DNA of 30,000 nt. Source: Paulinella micropora. Taxonomy: Eukaryota; Cercozoa; Imbricatea; Euglyphida; Paulinellidae. Below, piece after piece: positions 10,577 to 20,585 of the stretch. Location: assembly GCA_019918135.1 (NCBI GenBank), contig WBZZ01000883.1, positions 15,001-45,000 on the forward strand, given 5' to 3'. The notes beneath the pieces were generated by a model. That model did no database searches, had not been told where the DNA came from, and saw only the letters and a program-made list of their open reading frames with translations. Each line of letters opens with the position of its first letter. The stretch's first letter is position 1. A program made the translations under genes and the position numbers.

Positions 10577-11425
10577 TCATTCTTTGGTATATCGTAAGTC
10601 AATAATCACCTGTTCCGCCTCTTCAAAGGGGAACTCCTCAGGTTTTGAGGAATAGCGAGCCATCTCGGCCACCGGCCCAAGCGTGTCATGCCGAGTCACC
10701 CGCACCCAGATAAGTATCCCGCAGATATCATAAGGCGAGAGCTCCTCCAGTACACTTGGTACTCCCACCCTGCACCCCGGCATCAGCCACGGCGAATCCA
10801 CAGACGATAAGTCTTTGGTTTTTAGACGCTCGCTGGCTTTCTTGATAAACGTTTCCTGAAATAACTTGATGGTCCGGCCCAACTCCGGATGCCTGACGTC
10901 CTCGATGTCGATTCCAGTCACATCCGTTGGTAGTTCGCTCTTGAATACCTTGAAGCGGCTTTCCCCTGCCGCCCGGAACTCCTCCTTTGGTTCTTCGCTG
11001 CTGAAGCCCATCATCATGTCATCCACATGGACGAACCCAATGTCGGGCTTATCCTGCCCCGAACGCCAACGGAAGAAGAAGCACGGAAACGCTTTGTGCT
11101 GCTCGTACCCTTGCAACACCATGAAAGGCACCAGCACTTGCATCCACCACTTTCTCCCTGCATCCGGTCTCCCGTAGAGCGCCCTTACCATTTCCCAGAC
11201 ATACCCCTCCTCTTCAAAGCCGAATGGTGGTACCAGGTAGGTAGGTCGCATTCCCGCTTCTTCAACCTCGACCTCTATGTAGGCCGTGCCTACATCGAAC
11301 TTTCCCAATACTAGGTCGTAGAACGTCACCAACATGAAGAAGCCAAGTATAGACATGGTGCAGGGGGTCGGGAACGTGCGTTGCCCATAGTGTTCTCCTT
11401 GAACCATGGAGTTCCCCTTTGCCAC
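10577..11425 (-). pseudogene. copia-2 reverse transcriptase
   Basis: A copia RT fragment with motif A in LGKFDVGTAYIEVEVEE, the block RALYGRPDAGRKWWMQVL and active site IGFVHVDDMMMGFS (HVDD, as in copia-1). It continues into the thumb and connection region (ELGRTIKLFQETFIKKASER) and ends at a stop near the start of where RNase H should be (EQVIIDLRYTKE). The N-terminal fingers are in another frame upstream. It is 3'-truncated and so cannot complete reverse transcription itself. Confidence 0.88.
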
Positions 11426-12301
11426 CAGCCTACTCTTGTATTATAACACTTTTCCTCCTGATTCCTTTGTTGCATCGGCGTATCGTCCCCGGCACAAGTC
11501 CCGCGCCGGTACTGACTCCCTTTTGCGCCTCCGGAAACATCCTTGTGCCCACAGGGTAGCAATTTCCTGGGCTCGAGTATCCTCGAACTTTCCGGAAGCG
11601 GTAGCTTCCTTCTCCGCCACCGGACGAGTAAACGTAGCCGCCAGCGCCCGTTCACGTACTGCCCACTTAAGGATTTCTGTGTCTAGCATTCTCTCAACTT
11701 CATTTTCTGTTTCCTCGCCTTCGAAGCGCACGAAGTGAGCCGGCTGCAGCTTCTTGCCTTTGCGAATGGGATCACACTCCCCTTCCACAGCACCCTTCCG
11801 GGTCTTACTCTTCCACTCCGGGCCATATGTCCGCTTGGCCCAATTCCAACCTCACTCCTTCGCCGGCACTTCAACGCTCATACCGCGGGTCACCTCCCTC
11901 AGTTCGTCCGTTGGCTCCTCCGGCTCAGGCTGTTTTAACTTTCCTTCTTCTTCCTTCTCCTCCTTGACCACGACTATGCGATCGTTGTCTTCTGCCCCTT
12001 CCGGCTTTACGAATAGCTCCTCCATGTCATCGCTGATCGGAGAACCGAGAGCCTCGTCCACCTTCAGTCCGGCGGCCTTCCATATTTGAACTATGATATG
12101 CCATTCGGGCTGATCCTCGTCAAAGTTGATTACATCCCGCCAACGCTTGATCTCTCCCTGGACCACTACGTACGCTGAGGTCTCCAGGTCTAGCCCCATC
12201 CAAGCGGCCGGCAACGATCGCGAGCGATCTTCCTCCTTCCGCAACCCATGGTACTTTTTGTCGAGTACTACGTGACAGAGGCACCCGAAGGTGTGCAACA
12301 A
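11426..12301 (-). pseudogene. copia-2 integrase C-terminus and linker
   Basis: The frame at 12,301-11,852 starts MLHTFGCLCHVVLDKKYHG, the familiar post-integrase copia block, and goes into an acidic Glu/Lys linker. The frame at 11,788-11,441 (with HFVRFEGEETENEVERMLDT) continues towards RT after a frameshift. This is the usual integrase-to-RT connection, here broken in at least two places. Confidence 0.65.
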
Positions 12302-14163
12302 TCATAGCCATCCACTTCCCTCTCATAAGGAAACATGGTGAACAACCTCGGCTCCTTGCCTCCCGGTGGCGGTGTTAGGTTGTGTAGCAATCCAACGTGC
12401 ATTAGCGCATAGCCCAAATACACATAGGGTAACTGCGCTCTCTTTAGTAGCTTCCTCGCGCCTGCCCAGATATGCTTCTGCGAGACTTCCACCCATGCCT
12501 GCTTGTTAGGGTCGTTCCTTACCGCATACGGCGGTCGGACCCTCACAATCTCGATCATGCCATTGAACACTTGTGATCGTTGGTAAGCTCCGTCCCCGCG
12601 TATCTGCTTCACCCTGTTACCCGTCTGGGTTCTGCTCATCCGGAACACCTTGCTTGCCACCAGAGACTGCCGCTGCATCTCCGCGTTCAACAGCAGCTCC
12701 AAGTTGGTGTACCCAACGGTATCCTCCACCATCGCCATTAGGCATCGCTCCCCGTTGAGTAGCGGTCTTGCCAGTAGGGCTGAGGTATCCACCGGCCAAC
12801 CCTCACCCTTCTCCTTCATTCGCGTCCCATGCGCGTTCGAGCGATGAGGCGGCTTTTGTGCGCCGCCCGCCGGGCACTTCGGACACTCCTTACTAACGTC
12901 CTTGTTGACGTTTGCTAACTTCACGTCATGCGCCTTCGCAATGGCTTGCAACTTGGCGGCAGCGGGATCATGGAATATCCGATGCAGTAGCCCCATGTCC
13001 CACTCCTTCTTCCGAACCTTATTGGTAGTCCAGAAGGCCGCTTGCTGCTCTTCCGTCGAGCCCGATTGGAAACGGATCACGGAATCTTCCATGTCGAAGT
13101 ATAAGAGGGCGTCCTTTTCATTCTCCTTTACGTCCGGGACCACCGCCCTAGTGATGTAGGGCGAATGCTTTCGCAATACCAGCGTATATCCGTCTAGCAT
13201 CATTTTCGGTCCGGACACTAATAGCTCGTTCAGATGCTCTCCCACCCAGACTTCCTTTAGAGGTAGGCTCCCATCCCAGCCATCACCCCTTAGGGTGGGT
13301 AGTTTGTAGTCCCCTTGCGCTTCCATCCTTGTTGTTCCTCCCACAGCGCTGAACTCTTTCACCTCGCGCTTGACTCCGTTCATGAACTCCTTGTAACTGG
13401 GTGGGGCCATGTCCGACACTGCCCCCGAGTCCAACATGGGGTCCGGGACCTTACGCGGTCTCGTCGCCTTCCGTCGATCCCTTCCATCAACGCGCGGTTG
13501 AGCATCATCCTTATCACTTCCATTTCCTCTTCCTGGACTTGTTCGGGCTCTCCCTGGACCCCCGGCGTAGACCACCACATGATCGGGCATGTCGCCTCCC
13601 CCTGGCGGCCGTAACCAATAAGGCTTGGGACGCTTCTCCCAATCTCCAGCTATTGTCCAGGGCTTAGGGTTCCAGTGCACGGCAAACCTCGGTTTGTTGT
13701 AGGGAAAAGGCCAACCGGTAGACCAGCGGTACATTAGCCCCACGTACTCCTGCCACCGCTCCTCGAAGTCCTGTAGGTCTCTTCGGTCATCCTCCCACTT
13801 GGGCGGCCACGCCACCCGTTTCTGGTTCACTTCGTTTTGTTGCTCCATTATCACCTCCAATCTGCTTATCCTCTCTTTTTCACTCACCAGGTCACGTCCC
13901 TCCTCCGGCTCCACTTCCACTCGTTGTTTATCCGGGCTCGGAGCTGCCCCCGGGGTGGGTTGACCCGGCACCGCCTCAGGGGTGAGTACCCCTCCTTGCG
14001 TTCTTCTCGTTTCCATAATAGCTTCTCCGCTAGCTGGGTGATTAGCTGCTGCACCTCGTCGATCTGGTTCATGCCCACGGCTCGGGTGTCCTCGTTGTAG
14101 AGCTCCGCATAACCATCGCAAGCTTCCGGAGGTGCCGAAGCACGTTGGTGCGCATCTCCTCAT
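12268..14163 (-). CDS. copia-2 protease-integrase polyprotein segment
   Basis: An uninterrupted 631-codon frame. Its first ~45 codons overlap another reading frame and are probably not translated. A charged coiled-coil region (ISRLEVIMEQQNEVNQKR) is followed by the aspartic protease site VPDPMLDSGAVSDMAPP at about 13,410-13,450. The integrase zinc motif follows: LLHRIFHDP with CPKCPAG (about 12,870-12,985). The catalytic core has WPVDTSALL (first Asp, about 12,790), IRGDGAYQRSQVF (second, about 12,590) and AWVEVSQKH (Glu, about 12,485). The protein would cut the polyprotein and integrate cDNA. Confidence 0.8.
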   Translation of the reverse strand: MRRCAPTCFGTSGSLRWLCGALQRGHPSRGHEPDRRGAAANHPASGEAIMETRRTQGGVLTPEAVPGQPTPGAAPSPDKQRVEVEPEEGRDLVSEKERISRLEVIMEQQNEVNQKRVAWPPKWEDDRRDLQDFEERWQEYVGLMYRWSTGWPFPYNKPRFAVHWNPKPWTIAGDWEKRPKPYWLRPPGGGDMPDHVVVYAGGPGRARTSPGRGNGSDKDDAQPRVDGRDRRKATRPRKVPDPMLDSGAVSDMAPPSYKEFMNGVKREVKEFSAVGGTTRMEAQGDYKLPTLRGDGWDGSLPLKEVWVGEHLNELLVSGPKMMLDGYTLVLRKHSPYITRAVVPDVKENEKDALLYFDMEDSVIRFQSGSTEEQQAAFWTTNKVRKKEWDMGLLHRIFHDPAAAKLQAIAKAHDVKLANVNKDVSKECPKCPAGGAQKPPHRSNAHGTRMKEKGEGWPVDTSALLARPLLNGERCLMAMVEDTVGYTNLELLLNAEMQRQSLVASKVFRMSRTQTGNRVKQIRGDGAYQRSQVFNGMIEIVRVRPPYAVRNDPNKQAWVEVSQKHIWAGARKLLKRAQLPYVYLGYALMHVGLLHNLTPPPGGKEPRLFTMFPYEREVDGYDCCTPSGASVT

Positions 14164-15799
14164 CGTTCGCGTAGTCCTGGCGCTTTGGTTTAGTGGGCGT
14201 CAGTCGCCCCTTAATCTGTGCCAGCGCCCTTTCCATCTCAGTCTTAAACTTCTGGGCCTTCGGGGTGTCGTAAGGCGCCGCCGCCCGAACTTGTGTCACT
14301 AATGACACCGTGTCGTCCCCTCTCCCTGGCTCCTTGGAGTCCTTCGACTCCTCGTGCACCTCCGTAGAATCCTCTGGGAAACTCCGATAGAGCTCCGCCA
14401 TGTGCTCCCGCCACGGGGTACTTCCATTTTCCAGAAACACCAATGGGTCTATTACTTCCTCAGGAGTAGCCAGCATCTCCCGCTTTGCCTTCCCCGGACC
14501 CGGTGTTACAGGTCCTTGGCTCTCCACTTGGCCCTCCGTCGGTGCCTCTGTGGTCTCCGTGGTTTTCCCTTCCACCTTTGGCCATGGAGTTAGCAGGGGC
14601 ATCGTTTCCTCGGCGTAACTGGTGACGGAGCCATCTTAGTAATACCTTTAGCGACTATCGGTGTCACGGGACCTTGATCCCGCACCAACCCAACTCGCTT
14701 TAAGTCAGAGTCGTACCTTCCGGCATGAACAGGGTCCTTCATGGCCCGGTACTGCGTTAACGCCGCTTTCACCGTCCGATAAGGCACTCGTTCTCTGTAC
14801 ACCTCCGGTTCCTCGGCACTCCCGGCTCTTCCCACTTCACCTTATCCCGGTTGATGCTCCAGTTGTAGAGCGACCCGGTGTGCTCCTCTCGCAGGATAGT
14901 GAATATAATGGGCACTAAAGATCTGTCCCAGTTCACCCCTCGCTTCTGAGCTTCCTGCCGCGTTAGATGCTCCACCATCTTGTCCGGCTTGGCTCGCCCA
15001 AGCAGGTGTCCTAGGCCACGTTCCTCCATCTCGACTACCAGCCGATGCGCCGGCATCAGCGCCCACTCGCGCGCCTTAGCCCGTTTGCTCTCATCCACGT
15101 AGTAGCGCTCTCTCTTGTCTTGATCGTTGGTGCAGAACATCATATCCCCGATGAGTAGCCCGGCGGCGTCGGCCCTTACCTGTTGGTACTCCGACTCCAC
15201 CGCCTCCTTCCTGGTCCTCATGCACCGGTCTCTGCCGAACGTTGAACCGTAGCACCTCCCCTCCAGGCGCGCTTCCACGACTCCCGCGGGCTCGTCATCC
15301 TCATGTCGCAGGTGTTCGGGCGGTATGTCGTAGGTCTCGGGACCATACTTCAAAGGTTCGGGCAATGAATAAATTGAGTCTGGTGTTTGCGGGATGGTAT
15401 TGTCTTGTTCTCACCGGCGTCCTTCTTACTCTCCGCCCTCTTCACCATCATCGCCTTAGGTGTGTTGCGCCCGTACTTGAGTCTTTTAAATTCAAGCCAA
15501 TTAATTTGCCATTCCACATACTGGTCCACTATCCCCGGTCCTGAGGGTATATCCCTCATCCACGAACGAGGTACGAACTCCGCCGGAGCCGTTGACACAC
15601 CGAAGGTCACTAACTTCCGCCGCCCCGATCCAAATTGTCGAAACTCATGCGTACTGTTGTCCCTGTATTGCCTTACCACGGCAGGAGCTTCCTCTCCATC
15701 TTCTTGACTAGAGTCGTATGTGGAATCGCTGTTCCATTCGTAGAATTGGTCATCTTCCCATGGTTCTTTACCTTCCAGCCACCTCTTCCTAGCTGGCAC
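13884..15799 (-). pseudogene. Coding-like segments of unknown role between copia-2 gag and protease
   Basis: Three broken minus-strand frames look translated once: 15,799-15,350 (acidic, with REYRD-like and WQINWLEFKRLKYGR stretches), 15,365-14,769 (198 codons; DIPPEHLRHEDDEPAGVVEA, later RAKAREWALMPAHRLVVEME and GLGHLLGRAKPDKMVEHLTR) and 14,602-14,069 (Pro/Glu-rich then a helical C-terminus). No family is recognised. They lie where a gag capsid region would normally join the protease, so they may be a divergent gag of the pol-bearing element, which would make the zinc-knuckle gag further out a separate insertion. Confidence 0.45.
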
Positions 15800-16181
15800 C
15801 TTCTTCTCTTCTTCAGGCTCTCTTGGAGTCTGACCCGGCAGGGACCCTGGGATCGCCTTCGCCCCCGTCAGTCATACCATCGCTCGCCCTCATCGGCACG
15901 TAGTCGTAGCCCGCGGTGAACAGAGCCTCTGGGATCGCCTTCGACTCTCCGCCAGCCACGCGCGCCTCCTCATTCGTCGCATGCGCCGGTCGCCCTCCCT
16001 AGAAGCAGTCAGAGCAATTTGACAAAGTTGTTAAACTTATCATAGTTGCTCACTTTCGGGAACACCCAACTCTCCTTCTAGTTGACTGGTGGTACTAGCT
16101 AGCTCACTGCTTTCAGGTTGAGGCGCCCTACTCACACACCTTTCAGGTGTGGGCACTTCCTCACCCCTACACACAGTTTTG
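15800..16181. other. Non-coding gap inside copia-2
   Basis: About 380 bp with no supported gene. It contains short palindromic runs around 16,110-16,160 (CTCACACACCTTTCAGGTGTG). It separates the zinc-knuckle gag frame from the downstream coding-like segments and is a candidate junction between two elements. Confidence 0.4.
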
Positions 16182-16667
16182 CTACCACCCCCTTTCACCA
16201 TGTAGGCCCGCGCTGCTTTCCTTCTCTGAAGTAGACTGAAGGCACGATTGAGCTCCCATCTTCTTCTTCATCAGAGCTTTCACTTGTGTCAGCCCCTGGG
16301 GACTTCTTCTTGACCATGTCAGCCTTGGCCTTTGCTCCAGGCGGCTCTCCACCCCCATCTGGGCCATGGGTACACTTTGGCAAGGGATGATCACCTTCAC
16401 ACCTGAGGCATGGCTTTTTACAGTTTGAGGCATAGTGCCCCTTGCCCTTGCAGTTGAAGCACTTCTTCTCCTTCTTACTCTTATCCTTTTTACCCTTTTG
16501 GTTGCGCTTACCGCCGCCTTGACCCTCATCCCCTCGCGTACCACCTCCACTTTTCTTCTCCTTTCCCGAATGCGAGAACTTGCACTTACTCCGTACTTGC
16601 AATCCCCTTCTTTACTGAAGAGGAAACAAATCCCCTTCAGCTTATCGTTGAGATGCATGATTTCCAC
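16182..16667 (-). pseudogene. copia-2 gag nucleocapsid with CCHC zinc knuckle
   Basis: The frame 16,602-16,195 has KKCFNCKGKGHYASNCKKPC, a canonical retroelement zinc knuckle (Cys-x2-Cys-x4-His-x4-Cys), followed by a second Cys/His cluster with CLRCEGDHPLPKC. It is preceded by a Gly/Lys/Arg-rich RNA-binding stretch and followed by an acidic Ser/Glu tail. Such knuckles bind genomic RNA for packaging. An overlapping frame (16,667-16,182) carries the segment just upstream, so a frameshift lies near 16,600. Confidence 0.85.
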
Positions 16668-16699
16668 TCTCCTCCTTTTTTACATCTTCCCTTCTGGAA

Positions 16700-17882
16700 T
16701 TACAGGCATGGGGTAGTGAAGGGTCTCTTCTTTTCTACCTTCGCAGCATTTGCCTTTGGCACTGCATTCTTGCTAGCCTTTCTTTCCTTTTGCAGATTAA
16801 TGTCCTTGGCTTTTCTCTTCAGCTCTTGCCACCATTGATGCACATCCCATGCTTGCTTATCCTGCTCAAAATCTGCTGCCAGCAACCACTGCTTCCAGTC
16901 GGTCTGAACCTCCTTGTCCCTCATCTCCGGACCCATTATTGCATCGCGAATAATTTGCTGGAAGCTCAAATCAGAGGGGTGATGACCCTTCTTGGCCAAC
17001 TGTTCCCTCACTGACTCAAATTCAGCAATCTACCCTTCATATTGCGTAGACGAGTTAAACTCCCATCGAGCCATCCTTCTCTGCTTCTCAAGCAGATCAC
17101 TGGGATTGCCTTTCCCATACCTGTCCTTAAGCCTTTTCCACATAGCGTCAGGTTGTTGCCCAAATTCCGGCGTTCCATCTCTGACTAGGTCTGTGACCAA
17201 TCTCTTTGCCTCTCCCTTGAGATGCGTATAGATTAGAGTGAACAATTCCACCCTCTTCTCTCTCACTGCTACTAATAGACTGTCGTCATAGCTTACCACA
17301 ATTTGTCGTTCTTTACGCTTCTTCTTGCGCACCGTGGCCCCTGACTTCTTTTCCGTCGCAGCAGCTGTAGAAAGTCCCGCTGTTGGTCCTTTTGCCTCGC
17401 CACTGCCACTTATGTCTGCACTGCCAGAGGTACCGGACGATCGAGAGGGAGAGGCTCTTCGTCTTCCTCTCCTTTCCTCATCATACTTCCTGGAGGTAGA
17501 CTCACGTTTTGTAGCCTGAGCTCTCTTCTTCTCTTACCTCTCTTTCTTCTTGCTCCTCCCCTGCATCAGAGTCTTCGGAGGCTTGACTGTCTTCCGACTC
17601 ATCCTCTGCATCCTCCAAGTCTGGCATAGCAGTCGCTTCCTCTTCATTGCTTGCACTTCCCTGCAGCCCCAAAGCACTGTTTAAGGTTCCGTTTGCATAG
17701 CTACTGCTGGCTGCTGTTACTGCCGCCCTCTTCTTTGCATGTTTTTCCCACCGACTCATATAGTCTGGTACGTTCTTGCCTGCCATGTGCAGCCTTCGTA
17801 GGTTGGCACGATGTACTTCTAACTTATGCCTCCTGAGGTCCTCAAATCCACCTTTAAGGTCCTTCCTAACTGCCTCTAGCAT
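16700..17882 (-). pseudogene. copia-2 gag capsid region
   Basis: Three successive minus-strand frames, separated by stops, form the N-terminal part of gag. The first is 17,882-17,502 (MLEAVRKDLKGGFEDLRRHK, then an acidic Ser/Glu tail). The second is 17,332-17,030 (LFTLIYTHLKGEAKRLVTDL, WKRLKDRYGKGNPSDLLEKQ), which matches the helical pattern of copia gag capsid domains. The third is 17,011-16,700 (LSFQQIIRDAIMGPEMRDKE). The copy is inactive. Confidence 0.7.
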
Positions 17883-18085
17883 CAGACGTCAGCATGGCAT
17901 TGCTTGTTCTTGCCACCGCCACCACCACCGTGGCACCACCATATAAGTCTTATTCCTCCGTTTCGACTCTATCTATGAGTCTACCGTAGGCTTTACCACT
18001 TCCGGGCCCCGCTTTTAGCTCTTACGCTTCCCACTTATTGCTACTGGTGGCAAGCAGTCTAACATCAAAAGTTGATTGCCGGGTG

Positions 18086-18088
<3 letters not shown>
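17883..18088. other. Region upstream of the copia-2 gag
   Basis: No coding sequence is supported. On the minus strand this is where the 5' LTR end and primer site should lie. A CTTCCCACT...GTGGCAAG motif at 18,027-18,053 is shared with 19,499-19,526 and 19,663-19,690. Confidence 0.35.
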
Positions 18089-18134
<46 letters not shown>

Positions 18135-18200
18135 CTATACATATATATTATATATATATAATATATGTATATATGTATTATATATATATATATATATATG
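18089..18200. repeat. (TA)n microsatellite
   Basis: About 40 bp of pure TA repeat followed by about 70 bp of imperfect TA-rich repeat (TATATGTATATATG and similar), able to form cruciforms. Confidence 0.95.
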
Positions 18201-18660
18201 AAAAAAATAGTAATAAAAATGGTAATAAAAGAAAAGAAGGGAAGAACGCAAGCCGAGTAATTTACAATGAAGCCGGTCACTAAAAAGAGCGAGAACCGGC
18301 TCGGAAAGATGAAAAATGATTACTAACTGCGAACTGAGCAAGGATATAACACTGAAACTTGAAGGTTACAAGTAAGTCAACTTGAACAGCCATGCACGGT
18401 AGTAGTGGCAAGTCACGTTCACTGACTTTATTAAACAATCGGTTTGCGTAAACTTTCAACAGTTTCCCACTAATTTCCGACTATTATAATAATAGTGGCA
18501 AATTCCGTGTTAATATTTTATTATTAATAAAATAGTCACGGACTGTGTTTGTGTAAAAAACTTGAACAAGAACTGAGCCAGGTCTCTACGTGGGCCGTAA
18601 CCTTGCCCATCATAGTAAAGATGATATCTATTGATAATATTAAGTTGACTCTGGAGAACA
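18201..18660. other. AT-rich spacer without genes
   Basis: No gene is visible. It contains another GTAGTGGCAAGT motif at about 18,391-18,403 and a small AT palindrome around 18,480-18,535 (TATTATAATAATAG, TATTTTATTATTAATAAAATA). Confidence 0.4.
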
Positions 18661-18775
18661 TTATTATTATTATTATTCACTATTATTCAATTATTATCAT
18701 TATTATTATTATTCTTATTATTATTCTTATTATTATTATTATTATTATTATTCTTATTATTATTATTATCATTAC

Positions 18776-18861
<86 letters not shown>
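18661..18861. repeat. (ATT)n microsatellite, left of the SINE
   Basis: About 200 bp of ATT repeat. The left half is degenerate (CATT and CTT variants) and the right half is pure, suggesting an older tract with recent expansion at the SINE side. Confidence 0.95.
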
Positions 18862-18862
<1 letters not shown>

Positions 18863-19093
18863 GGACACCGTGATAGCCCAGTGGTCAAGTTCTACCATCT
18901 GGGCCCTGTCGCCAGTTCGATTCCCGTCGGTGCCACCAGTATTTTCATTGAACATACCGGTCCGTCTGGAAGTGCTGGAACTGCCCTTGCGGGGGTGTCG
19001 TTAGAGCCTATCGTCAATTCTTCGTACTCCCCTCACGGGTGAGACGATGGAGGCGCATGTGCAGATTTGCATCAGCCATTGACAGAGAAGCAC
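18863..19093 (+). repeat. tRNA-derived SINE with (ATT)n tail
   Basis: The 5' 70 bp carry RNA polymerase III internal promoter boxes: A box TAGCCCAGTGG (18,874-18,884) and B box AGTTCGATTCC (18,914-18,924), 40 bp apart as in tRNA genes. The tRNA cloverleaf is degenerate (weak T and anticodon stems), so this is not a working tRNA gene. The body (about 18,940-19,093) ends with a CTCACGGGTGAG hairpin, ATGGAGG, and CATCAGCCATTGACAGAG, a diverged version of the 3' end seen at 1-86 and 2,022-2,107. An (ATT)n tail follows. Confidence 0.75.
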
Positions 19094-19262
<169 letters not shown>

Positions 19263-19280
19263 TATTATTTGTTACGCAAA

Positions 19281-19547
19281 CACTGTTTAATAGAGAATAC
19301 TTGCCACTCGTAGAATAATGCCTTTTCATAATTCAAGTTCCCTCTCAGTTTGCTTTTCCTTTTATTTTTGTTTTTTTTTCAAGTTTTTTTCTTTCTATTT
19401 TTTCATTTTATTTTATTTCTTTTCTTTTCAACTTTACGCTTCACACAATGTCTTTGCTTTTGTATCTCTTTGATGCCACTTCCATTCTACTTCTTCTGCT
19501 TCCCACTCAGGCTCTACGAGTGGCAAGTATTTTAATTAAAACAGTGC
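19281..19547. mobile_element. MITE-like element with inverted terminal repeats
   Basis: A perfect 18-bp inverted repeat, ATACTTGCCACTCGTAGA (19,297-19,314) and its complement (19,513-19,530), extends outward imperfectly to CACTGTTT on the left and its complement ending near 19,547. The interior (about 200 bp) is T-rich and non-coding. Small size, terminal inverted repeats and no coding capacity fit a MITE or other foldback element. No clear target-site duplication was identified. Confidence 0.5.
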
Positions 19548-19890
19548 CACGGTTTGCTTAAAAATGCGGCCTGGACTCCTTCATGCGTTTAACTATCGGA
19601 TTTGTAAACATACAAATTACGGACCGGTCCCAAAAACTGCAAGACAATGTCTCATTCTTCGTCTTCCCACTCACCGCTACGAGTGGCAAGCTTCTATTAG
19701 ATTGCGTAAAAAAATTGATGTATTGATAGCAATTTAAAAAAAGTTGATCAGGTTCAATCATAATTGCTTGCTAATAGGCTAGACCTTAGTGTGACGCGTG
19801 ACTACAAGGCCGAATATTTTGATACCTTAGATGTTTTATTGTAACCGCACCCTGCACCATCCCTGAACCTAACGCTAGCCGGCCATAACC
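19548..19890. other. Spacer without genes
   Basis: No gene is supported. It holds a third CTTCCCACTCACCGCTACGA-type motif at 19,663-19,690, itself a small hairpin (CCACTC/GAGTGG), followed by sequence resembling 18,050-18,075. Confidence 0.4.
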
Positions 19891-20068
19891 CACCGCAAAG
19901 GGCACGGCTCCTCCTGTTCTTCCTTCACGACCACCTGAGGCCGCCGCGACGCCCGCCGCGATGTCCGGCGGGCGTTGTGGCGGGCGTCGCGGCGGCGGGC
20001 CTCGCGGCGGACGTTCGTGTGTGTGTCTGTGTGTGTGTGTGTGTCTGTGTGTGTGTGCGTGCGCGCGC

Positions 20069-20133
<65 letters not shown>

Positions 20134-20150
20134 GGATCAACTCTTCTTTT
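19891..20150 (+). repeat. GC hairpin + (GT)n + (GA)n module, copy 1
   Basis: A GC-rich block (19,891-20,015) contains a perfect 17-bp inverted repeat, CCGCCGCGACGCCCGCC at 19,941-19,957 and its complement at 19,979-19,995. It is followed by (GT)n to about 20,107, (GA)n to about 20,134 and GATCAACTCTTCTTTTA. The same series recurs 481 bp downstream, so the whole module was duplicated. Confidence 0.85.
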
Positions 20151-20189
20151 ATTACTACTACTACTACTACTACTTACTACTACTACTAT

Positions 20190-20242
<53 letters not shown>

Positions 20243-20298
20243 TTACTATTACTATTACTATTACTATTACTTCTACTTCTACTTCTACTATACTACTA

Positions 20299-20359
<61 letters not shown>

Positions 20360-20360
20360 G
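20151..20360. repeat. (TAC)n microsatellite
   Basis: About 210 bp of TAC/CTA repeat with TAT and TTC interruptions, between the two copies of the GC/GT/GA module. Confidence 0.95.
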
Positions 20361-20371
20361 CCAGCTAAGGC

Positions 20372-20483
20372 CGCCGCAAAGGGCGTGGCTCCTTCTGTTC
20401 TTCCTTCATGACCACCTGAGGCCGCCGCGACGCCCGCCGCGAGCGCCGCGGTGGGCGTTGTGGCGGGCCTCGCGGCGGACGTG

Positions 20484-20542
<59 letters not shown>

Positions 20543-20557
20543 TCAAGTCCTCTTTTA
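20372..20557 (+). repeat. GC hairpin + (GT)n + (GA)n module, copy 2
   Basis: Matches copy 1 over the AAAGGGC...GGCTCCT.CTGTTCTTCCTTCA.GACCACCTGAGG and GC-rich parts. The inverted repeat is kept with one mismatch (20,422-20,475 region). The GT and GA runs are shorter, and GATCAAGTCCTCTTTTA ends it. It lies directly at the edge of the GC-rich gene block. Confidence 0.85.
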
Positions 20558-20585
20558 ATAATATAATAAAACTTAAACAAAGTAT

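Larger units (their letters stand above)
10577..17882 (-). mobile_element. Second Ty1/copia-class element or nested pair (copia-2), minus strand
   Basis: Read on the minus strand, the order is gag with zinc knuckle (17.9-16.2 kb), unknown coding-like segments (15.8-13.9 kb), protease (about 13.4 kb), integrase (13.0-12.3 kb), linker, then RT (11.4-10.6 kb). The integrase-before-RT order marks it as copia. It is less decayed than copia-1 (one frame of 631 codons is intact). RNase H is absent: the frame stops at 10,577 just after the RT thumb. The gag and pol parts may belong to one unusual element or to two. Confidence 0.8.

Noticed and set aside
18863..18935. Functional tRNA gene
   Set aside because: A and B boxes are good, but the anticodon and T stems do not pair and the sequence continues into a repeat body with an (ATT)n tail, so it is a SINE head.
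19941..20475. CRISPR-like repeat array
   Set aside because: There are only two copies of a long module with microsatellites and no regular short repeats or spacers, in eukaryotic DNA.
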